Part shown: positions 9,632 to 18,099 of the stretch, piece after piece | Numbering within the stretch: the stretch's first letter is position 1 | How the letters are laid out: each line of letters starts with the position of its first letter | Assembly: GCF_000317285.1 (NCBI RefSeq) | Contig: NZ_AJLN01000145.1 | Span: 62,001 to 126,000, forward strand | DNA: 64,000 nt | Source: Chlorogloeopsis fritschii PCC 6912 | GTDB lineage: Bacteria > Cyanobacteriota > Cyanobacteriia > Cyanobacteriales > Nostocaceae | Direction of reading: 5' to 3' | Notes under the pieces: generated by a model | What the model saw: the letters and a program-made list of their open reading frames with translations, nothing else | Database searches by the model: none | What the model was told of the DNA's origin: nothing | Made by a program: the position numbers and the translations under genes

Positions 9632-9776
9632 GAGGACTGGGTACTGGTGATTGGGGATTGGGAAGAGGACACGGGGACACGGAGAATCGTGATTGACGTT
9701 CTTGCCCCTTGTCTCCCCATCTCTTTGTCCTCTTCTTTGTTTCTAGTCCCCAGTCCCTAGCCCCTAGCCCCTTTTA
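9632..9776. repeat. STRR spacer between transketolase-family and DeoR genes
   Basis: The order is GGACTGGGTACTGGTGATTGGGG, then GGACACGGGGACACGGAG, then a pyrimidine arm ending in CCCCAGTCCCTAGCCCCTAG. The two arms are roughly complementary, as in the 5.9-6.1 kb spacer. Confidence 0.75.
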
Positions 9777-9848
9777 CCTCCCCCATGCACGAATGTGCTT
9801 GAATTATTTAAAAGTAATCCCAAATATGCAAAATCCTGCACGCCTATG

Positions 9849-9917
9849 AGTATAAACTCACATCATAAGTATAAACTCACAAACGTGCAATTTCAAGAAG
9901 AAATCTGCAACTTCAGG
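9849..9917 (+). promoter_or_regulatory. Two pairs of direct repeats before the DeoR gene (candidate operators)
   Basis: AGTATAAACTCACA occurs exactly twice (9849-9862 and 9868-9881), 19 bases apart. Right after it, TGCAATTTCAAG (9886-9897) and TGCAACTTCAGG (9906-9917) repeat with a spacing of 20 bases. Both spacings are near two helical turns, which fits binding of an oligomeric regulator on one DNA face. The repeats end 10 bases before the ATG, so a bound protein could block this gene and perhaps the divergent transketolase gene. Binding itself is inferred. Confidence 0.45.
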
Positions 9918-9927
9918 AAAACCAGTC

Positions 9928-10701
9928 ATGCTAACTGCGGAGCGACGACAATTAATCTTAAATATTCTTCATCGTGATAAAAAGGTGCTTTCATCGGAAC
10001 TTAGTGCTGTTCTGAAGGTTTCCGAAGATACAATTCGTCGGGATCTGCGGGAACTAGCTGAGTCTGGTTTATTGCAGCGCGTACATGGAGGAGCACTGCT
10101 GGCTTCTCCTGCGATCGCTAGTTATGCCGATCGCCAAAAACAAGCACCTAAAGAAAAAGAAGCGATCGCTCGTGCAGCAGCAAAATTGGTTTGTCCTGGG
10201 CAGGTGGTAATTTTAGATGGGGGTACAACAACGCTCCAAGTAGCTCGTCATTTGCCTTTAGATTTGCAAGCGACAGTAGTCACAAATAGCCCTCCAATTG
10301 CCATTGCCCTAGCAGAACATCCAAACATTAAAGTTGTGATGCTAGGCGGACAGCTCTACAAAAAAGCCTTAGTAAACGTTGGGGCTGCGACAATTGAATC
10401 TTTACGCATGATTCGTGCAGATTTGTGCATGTTAGGGGTGTGCAGCTTGCATCCAGAAATTGGAATTAGTGTGCAGAACTTAGACGAAGCCCACGTCAAA
10501 CGAGCAATGATTGCTGGAGCAGCGGAAGTAGTTGGATTAGCAACAGCACAAAAGTTAGACACTGCTGCTTCCTACGTTGTGGAGTCAATTCATGCACTCA
10601 CTTATCTTGTCACTGCACCGACAGTATCTGATGAAATGCTAGTTGCTTACAAAGCTTTGGGTTTAACAATTATTCGCGACGCTCTTAACCCTACAGCCTA
10701 G
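9928..10701 (+). CDS. DeoR/GlpR-family transcriptional regulator
   Basis: 257 residues, the usual DeoR size. Residues 1-57 form the winged helix: ERRQLILNILHRDKKVLSS, then VSEDTIRRDLRELAESGLL and RVHGGALL. Residues about 75-230 form the DeoRC sugar-phosphate sensor domain, with VILDGGTTTLQVARHLP and a C-terminal effector region. Such proteins usually repress sugar-catabolic genes until a phosphorylated sugar binds. The divergent transketolase-family gene is the natural candidate target, and direct repeats lie between them. It may also control itself. A repeat spacer follows, so it is probably monocistronic. Confidence 0.9.
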   Translation: MLTAERRQLILNILHRDKKVLSSELSAVLKVSEDTIRRDLRELAESGLLQRVHGGALLASPAIASYADRQKQAPKEKEAIARAAAKLVCPGQVVILDGGTTTLQVARHLPLDLQATVVTNSPPIAIALAEHPNIKVVMLGGQLYKKALVNVGAATIESLRMIRADLCMLGVCSLHPEIGISVQNLDEAHVKRAMIAGAAEVVGLATAQKLDTAASYVVESIHALTYLVTAPTVSDEMLVAYKALGLTIIRDALNPTA

Positions 10702-10790
10702 AAAAGAGGAGGGTGGAGATGGGGAGACAAGGGGACACGGGGACAAAGAGAAAACAAACCACCAACCACTAACTACTAACCACTAACCAA
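10702..10790. repeat. STRR spacer (GGGGACA-type and CTAACTA-type heptamers)
   Basis: Purine part GGGAGACAAGGGGACACGGG followed by AACCACTAACTACTAACCAC. The same two-part order, in either orientation, recurs near 29.7, 36.6, 38.0 and 39.6 kb. Confidence 0.7.
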
Positions 10791-10871
10791 TAAATCTTCA
10801 CCACTCTTAACTTTTCTTAGCTACACTTGTAATAAAAATATATATTTAGCCAAGCAAAGGAGCGGTGAGCC

Positions 10872-11537
10872 ATGCAAAACACCGAGTTCGATAGGGTGAT
10901 ACGGCGCATAGCAACGATACTCTCAGTCGTAATCATTACGCTATCCTTTATTGCTGCTTCTACTGGAATTTTGCTGTCTTTTTATTACGAGCCTGCAGCA
11001 GGGAGAGCTTACCAGTCTTTGAAAATGATTTCAGAGCAAGTACCTTACGGTTGGTTATTCCGTAAAGCCCACAATATTGCTGGTAATGCAGTAATTGCGA
11101 TCGCTCTGGTGCAAATTGTGGTGATGTTTTTGGGCAGACGGTATCGCAAGAGTTGGCTAGCAGCTTGGATCAGTGGGATTTTGTTTACCTTAATGGCGAT
11201 TGGGTTGTCATGGACAGCGATGATCTTAAGCTGGGATCAAGAAGGCTTCTGGCGTTTTAGCATTGAGTTGGGAACAATCGAAGCAATTCCTTTAATTGGT
11301 TCACAACTGCGAGAAATTCTGACTGGTGGTGCGATTAGTACACTCACGATCCAGCGTCTTTACACAATCCACAGTTACATTCTCTCGCTCGCTGCCATCA
11401 TTATTTCTGTGGTGCATTTGTTAAGCACGCTGTGGCAAGAAAAGCAAATGCAGCGAGAAGAAGTAAACACTGAAGTTAGTAACAGTAACTCACAACAGTT
11501 AATTCAAGGTGCAGGAACGTCACTAGCAGAGAGTTGA
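10872..11537 (+). CDS. Cytochrome b6-like protein (PetB paralogue) lacking one haem ligand
   Basis: 221 residues with four hydrophobic helices that align by eye with PetB: GILLSFYYEP, PYGWLFRKAHNIAGN, WISGILF, LSWDQEGFW, EAIPLIGSQLREILTGG and TIHSYILSLAAIIISVVHLL are recognisable. In PetB two His pairs bind two b haems. Here His67/His167 (spacing as in PetB) remain, but the partner of His182 is Gln81 instead of His. The Cys that tethers haem c_n in b6f is also not at its place (Ile). The C-terminal 30 residues are polar and unlike PetB. It is therefore unlikely to be a normal b6f subunit. AAAGGAG lies upstream of the ATG. Its 3' end overlaps the convergent antiporter gene by 34 bases. Confidence 0.85.
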   Translation: MQNTEFDRVIRRIATILSVVIITLSFIAASTGILLSFYYEPAAGRAYQSLKMISEQVPYGWLFRKAHNIAGNAVIAIALVQIVVMFLGRRYRKSWLAAWISGILFTLMAIGLSWTAMILSWDQEGFWRFSIELGTIEAIPLIGSQLREILTGGAISTLTIQRLYTIHSYILSLAAIIISVVHLLSTLWQEKQMQREEVNTEVSNSNSQQLIQGAGTSLAES

Positions 11538-13426
11538 GATAATTTATTGATCGGCACTTCTTCAACTTCTGGTAATTTTTCTAGGGAAAGGCGAGTAGAT
11601 TGACTAGCACCAGAAAGACGTTTTAAAAGGTTTGGTCTAGGATCGTGCAGTAGGTAGATAATGCGATCGCCTGCCTGCCAAGGTTCGCCCGCAGGCATGA
11701 TCTGCAATTTCTCATCCCGTTCTAAAAATAGGGGTACCAATTCACCTGTGCGAATTAAGGCTTGCAATTGCACCTTTTGCAAAGAAAAACCATTTTCTTT
11801 GAGAGTTGAGATCCCTAACTTCACTTGCTCATCGTTCAGGTATTGAATCCAAGTTTTAATTTGCAAGTCACTCAAAAAAGCTTGGTTAACTTTGGTTTTG
11901 TTTGTCGAATTATTAGCTTGCGGATCGCGAGGGAAAACTGCCAGCACCCGTGGCGGGTTGAACTCTTCTGCGGCTCGTTGTGCCAAAACAAAATTTACCT
12001 CACCATTTTTAGTCATAGCCAAAAAAGTCCCCATAGAAGCCAGTCCTGCTTCTTCTAGAACATTAGCATCTAAAGCACTGCTAGTTATCACCTGAAGATT
12101 TTGTGCTTGGGCTTTTTGGCTAGCTTCTTGATCGGTATCTATCATCACCACTGGTTCTCCCCGTTCTTGCAGCAGGCGAGCAACCAAAATACTCAAAGGA
12201 TTACAACCAACAATAACTGCTCCTGTTGCCTGTTTAGCAGTGATTTGCAGCCATCTAGCCACCCAGCCAGCAGTTAGCCCTTGGCAAAACACTGTCATAA
12301 TAATTGTCAGAAAAACCAAGGCTTTAATAGCATCACCACCGTTGATGCCATGCTGTGTCAGCAAAATAGCAAATAAGGAAGCAACAGAAGCGGAAACAAT
12401 GCCGCGAGGGGCTACCCAACTAAGAAACAATTTTTGCCGCCAGTTGAGGTCACTATTCCACGTACACAAGAGAATATTAATCGGACGAACAACAAACATC
12501 AATGCCAGAACAGTAAATAAACTGCCCCAACCCAAGGCAAATACACTAGCAATAGATAAATCGGCTGCTAGGAGGATAAATAGCACTGAGACACAAAAAA
12601 TCGTCAGTTGACCTTTAAAATGCCGCAGTAACCTTTCTTCTGGCACCGAAGCAGCTCCAAAAACAAGTCCTGCCACTACAGTTGCCATCAATCCCGACTC
12701 GCTGCGGATCATTTGCGCGAGTGCAAATAAGCCCCATAAGCCAGCCAAAACAACCAGGTTTTTCACCTCAAAGGAAAGAAAACTGGCTCGCTTGCAGATA
12801 AAAGCCATCAGCCAACCACCCGCTGCACCAATAGCCCCGCCAATACTAAGGCGCATAAATAAGCTGCTAATGGCAATCAGAGGGTCGGCATTGTCATTTA
12901 AGATTGTGTTCAGTACTACGACAGCAAGAATCGCTCCTACTGGGTCAATTAAAACTCCTTCTCCTTCCAACAGTGTGGCAACTTGTCGCTCTACATTAAT
13001 ATGTTTAAGCAAGGGACTGATTACAGTCGGCCCTGTGACTACAACCAAGGAAGCGTATAGAAAAGCGATCGCCCAGGGAAATTCACCTAACCAATGAGCC
13101 GCCATACTGCCACCGAGCAACGTGATCAGAGTTCCCAAGGTGACAAGTAGTTGCAAGCTTGTGGAAACTTTGTTTAACTCTTGCAGTTCCAGATTTAGTC
13201 CGCCTTCAAACAAAATTATTGCCGTTCCTAGAGCGACAATGACTTCTAGCCCAGTGCCCAACAAATGTGGATGCAACAATCCAATGCCATCAGAGCCAAG
13301 CAAGATGCCAAAGAATAATAAAAATACGATGCTGGGTACCCGCAGATATGCAGCCAGTACCTGAGCACTAATGCCTGCAACAACTGCGATCACCATTTGC
13401 AGGGTGATTTCAAAAGATGCTTCCAT
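11504..13426 (-). CDS. Cation/proton antiporter (CPA family) with TrkA-N-like C-terminus
   Basis: 640 residues. Residues 1-395 hold about 12-13 membrane segments with motifs of Na+/H+ antiporters (LGTAIILFEGGLNL; VVVTGPTVISPLL; LEGEGVLIDPVGAILAVVVL, with the acidic pair typical of ion binding). Residues about 400-500 form a Rossmann-like TrkA-N/RCK domain (GAVIVGCNPLSILVARLLQE...VVMIDTD), which senses nucleotides or ligands in related transporters. A further RCK-C-like part follows. The likely role is exchange of Na+ or K+ for protons across the plasma membrane for pH and salt balance. It is convergent with the b6-like gene and has no operon partner. Confidence 0.88.
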   Translation of the reverse strand: MEASFEITLQMVIAVVAGISAQVLAAYLRVPSIVFLLFFGILLGSDGIGLLHPHLLGTGLEVIVALGTAIILFEGGLNLELQELNKVSTSLQLLVTLGTLITLLGGSMAAHWLGEFPWAIAFLYASLVVVTGPTVISPLLKHINVERQVATLLEGEGVLIDPVGAILAVVVLNTILNDNADPLIAISSLFMRLSIGGAIGAAGGWLMAFICKRASFLSFEVKNLVVLAGLWGLFALAQMIRSESGLMATVVAGLVFGAASVPEERLLRHFKGQLTIFCVSVLFILLAADLSIASVFALGWGSLFTVLALMFVVRPINILLCTWNSDLNWRQKLFLSWVAPRGIVSASVASLFAILLTQHGINGGDAIKALVFLTIIMTVFCQGLTAGWVARWLQITAKQATGAVIVGCNPLSILVARLLQERGEPVVMIDTDQEASQKAQAQNLQVITSSALDANVLEEAGLASMGTFLAMTKNGEVNFVLAQRAAEEFNPPRVLAVFPRDPQANNSTNKTKVNQAFLSDLQIKTWIQYLNDEQVKLGISTLKENGFSLQKVQLQALIRTGELVPLFLERDEKLQIMPAGEPWQAGDRIIYLLHDPRPNLLKRLSGASQSTRLSLEKLPEVEEVPINKLSQLSASDVPAP

Positions 13427-13785
13427 GTGGTAGATTTTGAGCGCTATTTTTCAAAATCTTTAGTAAAGAATGGCAAATCTTCGCTTTTGTGGGTGCGACA
13501 TCACACCCCCATTCTTTGTAGAGTGGAGAAGTTGTTTCATACTTAGTTGTCTATCTTACAGCATTTGTGAGTAGGTAAAACATAAGTTGATGCTAACGCT
13601 TTCAATATAAGCGCTGCAGTATGATACTTGCCCCAAAAGTGTATTTTTTTGAGCATTCTGTGTCAATAAGTTTTACTTCCACCCAGTGTAGCTGCTGCAA
13701 TTGAAAATTTAGCTAGAAATTTATTCACAATATCTGTTGACATCAACTGTAAAAACAGTTAGATTTATAAAAGTGTGAACCACGC
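13427..13785. other. Spacer between antiporter and tRNA-Glu
   Basis: No gene seen. It must hold the antiporter promoter (minus strand) and that of tRNA-Glu (plus strand). The short imperfect hairpin GGGTGCGACATCACACCC lies near 13490. Otherwise it is AT-rich without a clear signal. Confidence 0.4.
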
Positions 13786-13858
13786 GCCCCCATCGTCTAG
13801 AGGCCTAGGACACCTCCCTTTCACGGAGGTAACGGGGATTCGAATTCCCCTGGGGGTA
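13786..13858 (+). tRNA. trnE-UUC: tRNA-Glu (UUC)
   Basis: 73 bases fold as a cloverleaf: acceptor GCCCCCA/TGGGGGT with G1:U72, anticodon stem CCTCC/GGAGG with loop CTTTCAC (anticodon TTC at 13820-13822), T arm GGGGATTCGAATTCCCC, discriminator A, and no encoded CCA. In cyanobacteria this tRNA also supplies glutamate for tetrapyrrole synthesis through glutamyl-tRNA reductase. Confidence 0.97.
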
Positions 13859-13884
13859 TCTAAACAAAGATACACCAAGATAAT

Positions 13885-13924
13885 AAGAGCAAAGTTTTAG
13901 CATAAATTTTGCTCTTTATTTTTT
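13885..13924 (+). terminator. Terminator after tRNA-Glu
   Basis: AAGAGCAAA pairs with TTTTGCTCTT across a short loop, followed by TATTTTTTG. Position and orientation fit tRNA-Glu. Confidence 0.7.
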
Positions 13925-14097
13925 GAATTTTGAACATTCATGTAGGAATACTCCTTTGATGCTTTTGAGAACTTCTACACTATGTCACCAAAACTTTACG
14001 GATAAATATGAACTGTGACTAAAATGCGCCACAAAAATTTATGAATCGGGAATATGCTGATGACGCAAGTGATACTAGATGCGTCATCAACAATTGC

Positions 14098-14712
14098 TCA
14101 ACTTGCCAATGCTTCTACGCGTTGGCGAATTGCCAGCAGATTGAGTTGTAAATCTTTGGCGAGCCGACGTTCAATGATTCCTACTGGCATGGTACGTTTA
14201 GGCCAAACTCTCAATATGTAGCAGAGATTAGTCCCCATTTCCTGAGCCAGAGAATAAGGCTCTAAACCCCAACTGCCAGAAAAATCTTTAAAATCCCCCT
14301 CTATCATCCGAAAAGTAATTTCTTGAGGAAATTTTTCTTCTAGATCGAGAACTACACGGGCAGAAAAATTAAAGCGCAAAAAGCGTTGAGAACCAATTTG
14401 CTCTAAGCGAATACCACCATGAGGATGCTCCAGCAGACGACTTGTAGCTAGGTTGGGAATAAAATCAGCCAACGCTTCATAATCTGTCAGCACTTTCCAG
14501 ACTTGTGCTACTGGTTGCGGGATTTGGATCTTAGCAGTGATTTGCCGCTGTCGCTCTGCGATTTTCTCAATCTGAACTGCCACTGCTTTTAGCTCGTGAG
14601 CATTACCTGCCAAATCCGCTTCCAGGTAGGTTTCGTCTTCAGTGATGATTGAATCGAGTTCTTCTGGTGTGTATTGTTGTTCAGTCACTTTCAGAATATG
14701 ATTTGCTTTCAT
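14098..14712 (-). CDS. SRPBCC (START-like / polyketide cyclase-dehydrase) family protein
   Basis: 204 residues. Residues about 60-200 show the START-like fold pattern: ITAKIQIPQPVAQVWKVLTDYEALADFIPN, then HPHGGIRLEQIGSQ, FSARVVLDLEE and a C-terminal helix RLAKDLQLNLLAIRQRVEALA. Related cyanobacterial and plastid proteins bind hydrophobic ligands, and Coq10-type ones bind quinones. The first 55 residues are an acidic extension. The ATG at 14712 overlaps the end of the upstream kinase gene by 32 bases on the same strand, so translation of the two is probably coupled. That suggests a shared signalling or ligand-sensing role, which is inference. Confidence 0.85.
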   Translation of the reverse strand: MKANHILKVTEQQYTPEELDSIITEDETYLEADLAGNAHELKAVAVQIEKIAERQRQITAKIQIPQPVAQVWKVLTDYEALADFIPNLATSRLLEHPHGGIRLEQIGSQRFLRFNFSARVVLDLEEKFPQEITFRMIEGDFKDFSGSWGLEPYSLAQEMGTNLCYILRVWPKRTMPVGIIERRLAKDLQLNLLAIRQRVEALAS

Positions 14713-16789
14713 CAGAAAATTGGGGCAAGGTTAAGGTAAAGCAGATTTTGCTGAGGTTGGTATTCTCAATCGGAATGCTTTCCACGGCAATTTCCCCATT
14801 TAAATGCTGTACCAAGGACTGGACTAGGGCAAGCCCCAAGCCTGTACCTGGAATCCATCGTCCTTTACCACGACGGAACTTATCAAATATATAGGTGGCT
14901 TCTTCTTCAGAGATGCCATTTCCTATATTAATTACCCTTATAATAACTCGATCGACTTGCTGGATAATCTGGTGTTCGACTTGTAGTTGAACAACTGTGT
15001 CTCGTTCTGAAAATTTCCCAGCATTAGTTAACAGTTCTTGCAGAATTCGGTCAAAGCTCTCTAGTTCTGTTTGTAACTCTAATGCCTGATTTGGTAAATC
15101 GAAATGAATACTTAATCCTTTATCTATCAGTTTTTTCTCAAAAGATGCTGCTATCTCTTGAATTCTTGTATTTAAATCGATAGTTTCAAATTGTGGGCGC
15201 TCTTGATGAGTCTCTAGCTTCTGAAGCGTCAGCAAGTCATTAATCAAGTTTATTTCCTTGCTACACTCTTCTTCGAGGATGTCTAAATACTTAGCCTGTC
15301 GCTCTAGTGTGATCCCTGGTTGACGTAAAATACGTATTGCCATACGCATATTTGTCAGGGGGTAACGCAGGCGATCGCTCATATTACTTAAAAATTCATC
15401 TTTAAGTTCATTGAGTTCTCGCAGTTGCTCTACGTACTGCCTTTGTTTTTCGTATAATTTAGCCTGAACGTCTAGACTGCGCTGTAATTGAGCTGTACGC
15501 TCGTCTACCAACATCTGCACCTGCCGCAGAGTCTGCGTTTGAATAATAACATTACTAATTTGAGCGCAGACCATTTCCATCACATTTAATTCTGCTGCTT
15601 GCCAAATACGAGGTTCTGCTTGTTGTAACACCATAAATCCCAAAATCTTGCCTTGATTCTCCAAAGGCATCAGCAGCATTGCTGGCAATTGCTCTAATCC
15701 AAACACTGGTGCGGCTTGAATATCATTGCGATCTATGTAGTCGTTGAGGATGATTGATTTACTAGATTCGCTAAACACACGCTGGCACAAACCACACTCT
15801 GAAATCCAAAAAGAATTCTCTTGAGAATCTAATTTACTAGAGTTGAAACTTTCTGCTGTTTTAGCCCATTCACCGACTAAAGTTGCTTTCGCTTTGGGGA
15901 TCTGTCTTTTAGGCAAAGTCCTAAATAGCGGATCGGCATATTTTAAAAGTATAAGCAAACCCCGATCTGCTCCTAAAGACTCCGCAGTTGAGGCGATCGC
16001 CAATTGCAGCATTTGATTCAATTCTAAATTGCTGCGGCTGAGGAGCGTCAATTGCTTAATTAGGTTTTGATGCCGGGCGCAAAGTTGTAGATACTGCTGT
16101 TGTGAAGCGATTAACTCTGCTTGTACTACCTGAGAAAAAGCGATCGCGCAAACTGACTCCACAGACTTGAGTAGATGTTTTTCTGACTCACTCCAAGTAT
16201 GTTGTTGGGACTTGATCAGGTTAATAACACCGTTGGTGTTGTTGCCAAACCTAGTGGTGATTGCTAAAACAGCTTTGATGGGTAGCGGCAAAGATTGACA
16301 TCCAATAGCCAAGCTGTTTTGAATAGTTGAAATATCCTCAAATGTCGGTTCACAAGCACACTGTACTACTGGTAAATCCAGTTGTTCCAGTGAAAATATT
16401 TCGTTAGAACGCTGCAAGCCAGAATACTCTTGAGCACACCAGTTCCCAGTAATTTCTTCACCGGATGCTTCACCCTTAACTGTCACTAAGCAGCAGCAAT
16501 CTACTTTAAATGCAATTCCTAGCACTTGGGCAATATCCTGCAGCATACCTGCTGCAGTTGAGTTATTGGCGATGATTTTATTTATCTTTTGTGCCAACTT
16601 TAGTGCTGGTTCTTCCTCATAGTGCATCAGCTTGCCCGGATATTGTGTGAGTCGATCTACTTCTTCATTTATGTGCTGTAGGGGTGATGACAAACCCTTT
16701 TTTATTCCTGGTACGCTCTTGAATATTGACGTCATTGTCTTTGTACCCAAACCTCCTGCCATATGCTTACTCCATTTGTGTGACTGCAC
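14681..16789 (-). CDS. GAF-domain histidine kinase with Asp in place of the phosphoacceptor His
   Basis: 702 residues: GAF-like domain (about 70-215), a second GAF (about 255-420), coiled coil (420-460), HisKA-like region (460-530) and HATPase_c (570-690). ATP-site boxes are present: N box LQELLTNAGKF, F box IFDKFRRG, G2 box GTGLGLAL. The H box, normally F-x-x-x-(M/V)-S-H-E-L-R-x-P-L, reads FLSNMSDRLRYPL, so residue 472 is Asp. The G1 box is NIGNGI rather than D-x-G-x-G. The protein probably cannot autophosphorylate in the usual way. No membrane segment is visible, so it is likely cytosolic. Alternative starts exist at Met10 and Met19. No response regulator is adjacent. Confidence 0.88.
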   Translation of the reverse strand: MQSHKWSKHMAGGLGTKTMTSIFKSVPGIKKGLSSPLQHINEEVDRLTQYPGKLMHYEEEPALKLAQKINKIIANNSTAAGMLQDIAQVLGIAFKVDCCCLVTVKGEASGEEITGNWCAQEYSGLQRSNEIFSLEQLDLPVVQCACEPTFEDISTIQNSLAIGCQSLPLPIKAVLAITTRFGNNTNGVINLIKSQQHTWSESEKHLLKSVESVCAIAFSQVVQAELIASQQQYLQLCARHQNLIKQLTLLSRSNLELNQMLQLAIASTAESLGADRGLLILLKYADPLFRTLPKRQIPKAKATLVGEWAKTAESFNSSKLDSQENSFWISECGLCQRVFSESSKSIILNDYIDRNDIQAAPVFGLEQLPAMLLMPLENQGKILGFMVLQQAEPRIWQAAELNVMEMVCAQISNVIIQTQTLRQVQMLVDERTAQLQRSLDVQAKLYEKQRQYVEQLRELNELKDEFLSNMSDRLRYPLTNMRMAIRILRQPGITLERQAKYLDILEEECSKEINLINDLLTLQKLETHQERPQFETIDLNTRIQEIAASFEKKLIDKGLSIHFDLPNQALELQTELESFDRILQELLTNAGKFSERDTVVQLQVEHQIIQQVDRVIIRVINIGNGISEEEATYIFDKFRRGKGRWIPGTGLGLALVQSLVQHLNGEIAVESIPIENTNLSKICFTLTLPQFSDESKSYSESD

Positions 16790-17413
16790 CCTGCTGCTGA
16801 GTCAGACATCTTTCATTTCAAGAGCTTCCCTCACTTGTTATAGCCCCTTTCTATATCAGATGATCTATTCTCGTATGCAAAAAGTATTGAGTAATAGAAT
16901 ACATAAAATCTACTAAGATGCCGAAGCTAGATAATAGCTGCTTATTAAGCATTCAGTTGTTTTACCAACTTTCACCTAAGAATATCCTGTTTGTAACTAT
17001 ACACAAACCGTAATTTCTCTGGACTTATGGCAAAATCTCATGAAAACTTACGAATTAATACTTAAAATACAAAATATATTTGTAATATTTTTTTCACGTT
17101 TTATTTTTATCAAACTAGTTTTTGACTAAGCCATATGACCTAAAAGCTTATCTTATAAAGGTTAAATCAAAAATTTGGTAACTAAATAAATAAGTAGCAA
17201 ATAAAACTTTAAATTTATTGCTAACACTCTTATTTTAGATTTTTTTAACTTTTACTAGCTTGAGATTGTGCCTACGTTGGGTTTGGTTAAAGTTTCTTTG
17301 TCTGTCAATTTTTAAATGCAAAATTTGTCAAAGCTAGACATGGCATCATTATTTATAAGTTTATTTAATAGTTATTTGCTTTTTGTTTTTTTAATTATAT
17401 GTATTAATTCTAC
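16790..17413. other. AT-rich spacer without recognised gene
   Basis: Very AT-rich with many short A/T runs. It should contain the promoter of the minus-strand kinase gene. The 81-codon plus-strand open frame starting at 17316 runs into the ribbon-helix-helix gene antisense and has no ribosome site, so it was not called. Confidence 0.4.
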
Positions 17414-17461
17414 GAATGCAGCTTGGTTATCGTTACTCACCATCTCAACCAGGCTGCATTC
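17414..17461 (-). terminator. Hairpin after the ribbon-helix-helix gene
   Basis: GAATGCAGCTTGGTT (17414-17428) and AACCAGGCTGCATTC (17447-17461) pair over 15 bases with one wobble and an 18-base loop. It lies 15 bases beyond the stop of the minus-strand gene. No T run follows, so it may be an RNA-stabilising hairpin rather than a terminator. Confidence 0.5.
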
Positions 17462-17475
17462 ATCTGAGTCCAAAT

Positions 17476-17811
17476 TTATCCAGCCAAGCTTTCGATACTC
17501 AGAGGAACCATATCGCCAGTCCTTGTTAGTCCCAATAGCATCGGTTGTTGCGGTTGAATGACTTGGCCTGTGAGTACACAGCGTTCTTCTTGCTGTGCGG
17601 TGGCGGCCATACTAGCTCGAATATCAGCTTTGGAAAATCGGGGTTTCCACTCTCCTGATTTTTGCTGGACATAATTCCAAAGGATATCGCGGATCAAGGC
17701 TTGATATCCCTGATTGCCAGCTAGTTCTTTCAACTTATCTTTCAATTCTCGCTCTAAACGGATGCTGGTAACTTCCATGTCGGTGGTTGGCGTGCGAGCA
17801 ATCGTATGCAT
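17476..17811 (-). CDS. Ribbon-helix-helix (CopG-like) protein
   Basis: 111 residues. Residues about 11-50 fit a ribbon-helix-helix DNA-binding fold: MEVTSIRLERELKDKLKELA, then QGYQALIRDILWNYVQQK. The C-terminal half (RFSKADIRASMAATAQQEERCVLTGQ...) is not a known toxin or ligand domain and is typical of a cyanobacterial family I cannot name. No toxin gene is adjacent, so it is not clearly an antitoxin. It is divergent from the structured leader and small ORFs that begin around 17.9 kb and might regulate them; this is inference. Confidence 0.8.
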   Translation of the reverse strand: MHTIARTPTTDMEVTSIRLERELKDKLKELAGNQGYQALIRDILWNYVQQKSGEWKPRFSKADIRASMAATAQQEERCVLTGQVIQPQQPMLLGLTRTGDMVPLSIESLAG

Positions 17812-18099
17812 GAGTTTTTCTCCTTAAAACTATAGACAGGATAGTAATACAAGTGTAGTATGTTTAAAGGAATGTTCAATAGGTGAAATTTTCTGTGAAA
17901 TTCGTTTACCCCAGCTCTACTTTCATGCGTGTTGAAAAATCTCAATCCAATTGGGAATTAACCGCTGTGGAAGTGGAGTATTTATTTATGGGGTGTGGAA
18001 GTCGAAAGCATCGTCACTTCGCAGAGGGTAATCGTGATTTTAGATATGCCAGGATTAATGTACTTAATCGAGCACCACAAATAGACGAAGAAAGCGGGA

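Noticed and set aside
12240-12611. Long plus-strand frames within the antiporter gene
   Set aside because: Antisense to membrane helices of a clear transporter; no family features.
17316-17561. 81-codon plus-strand frame with a hydrophobic start
   Set aside because: It overlaps the ribbon-helix-helix gene antisense, passes through its terminator hairpin and has no ribosome site.
17476-17811. Toxin-antitoxin pair with the ribbon-helix-helix protein as antitoxin
   Set aside because: No small toxin-like gene adjoins it on the same strand.
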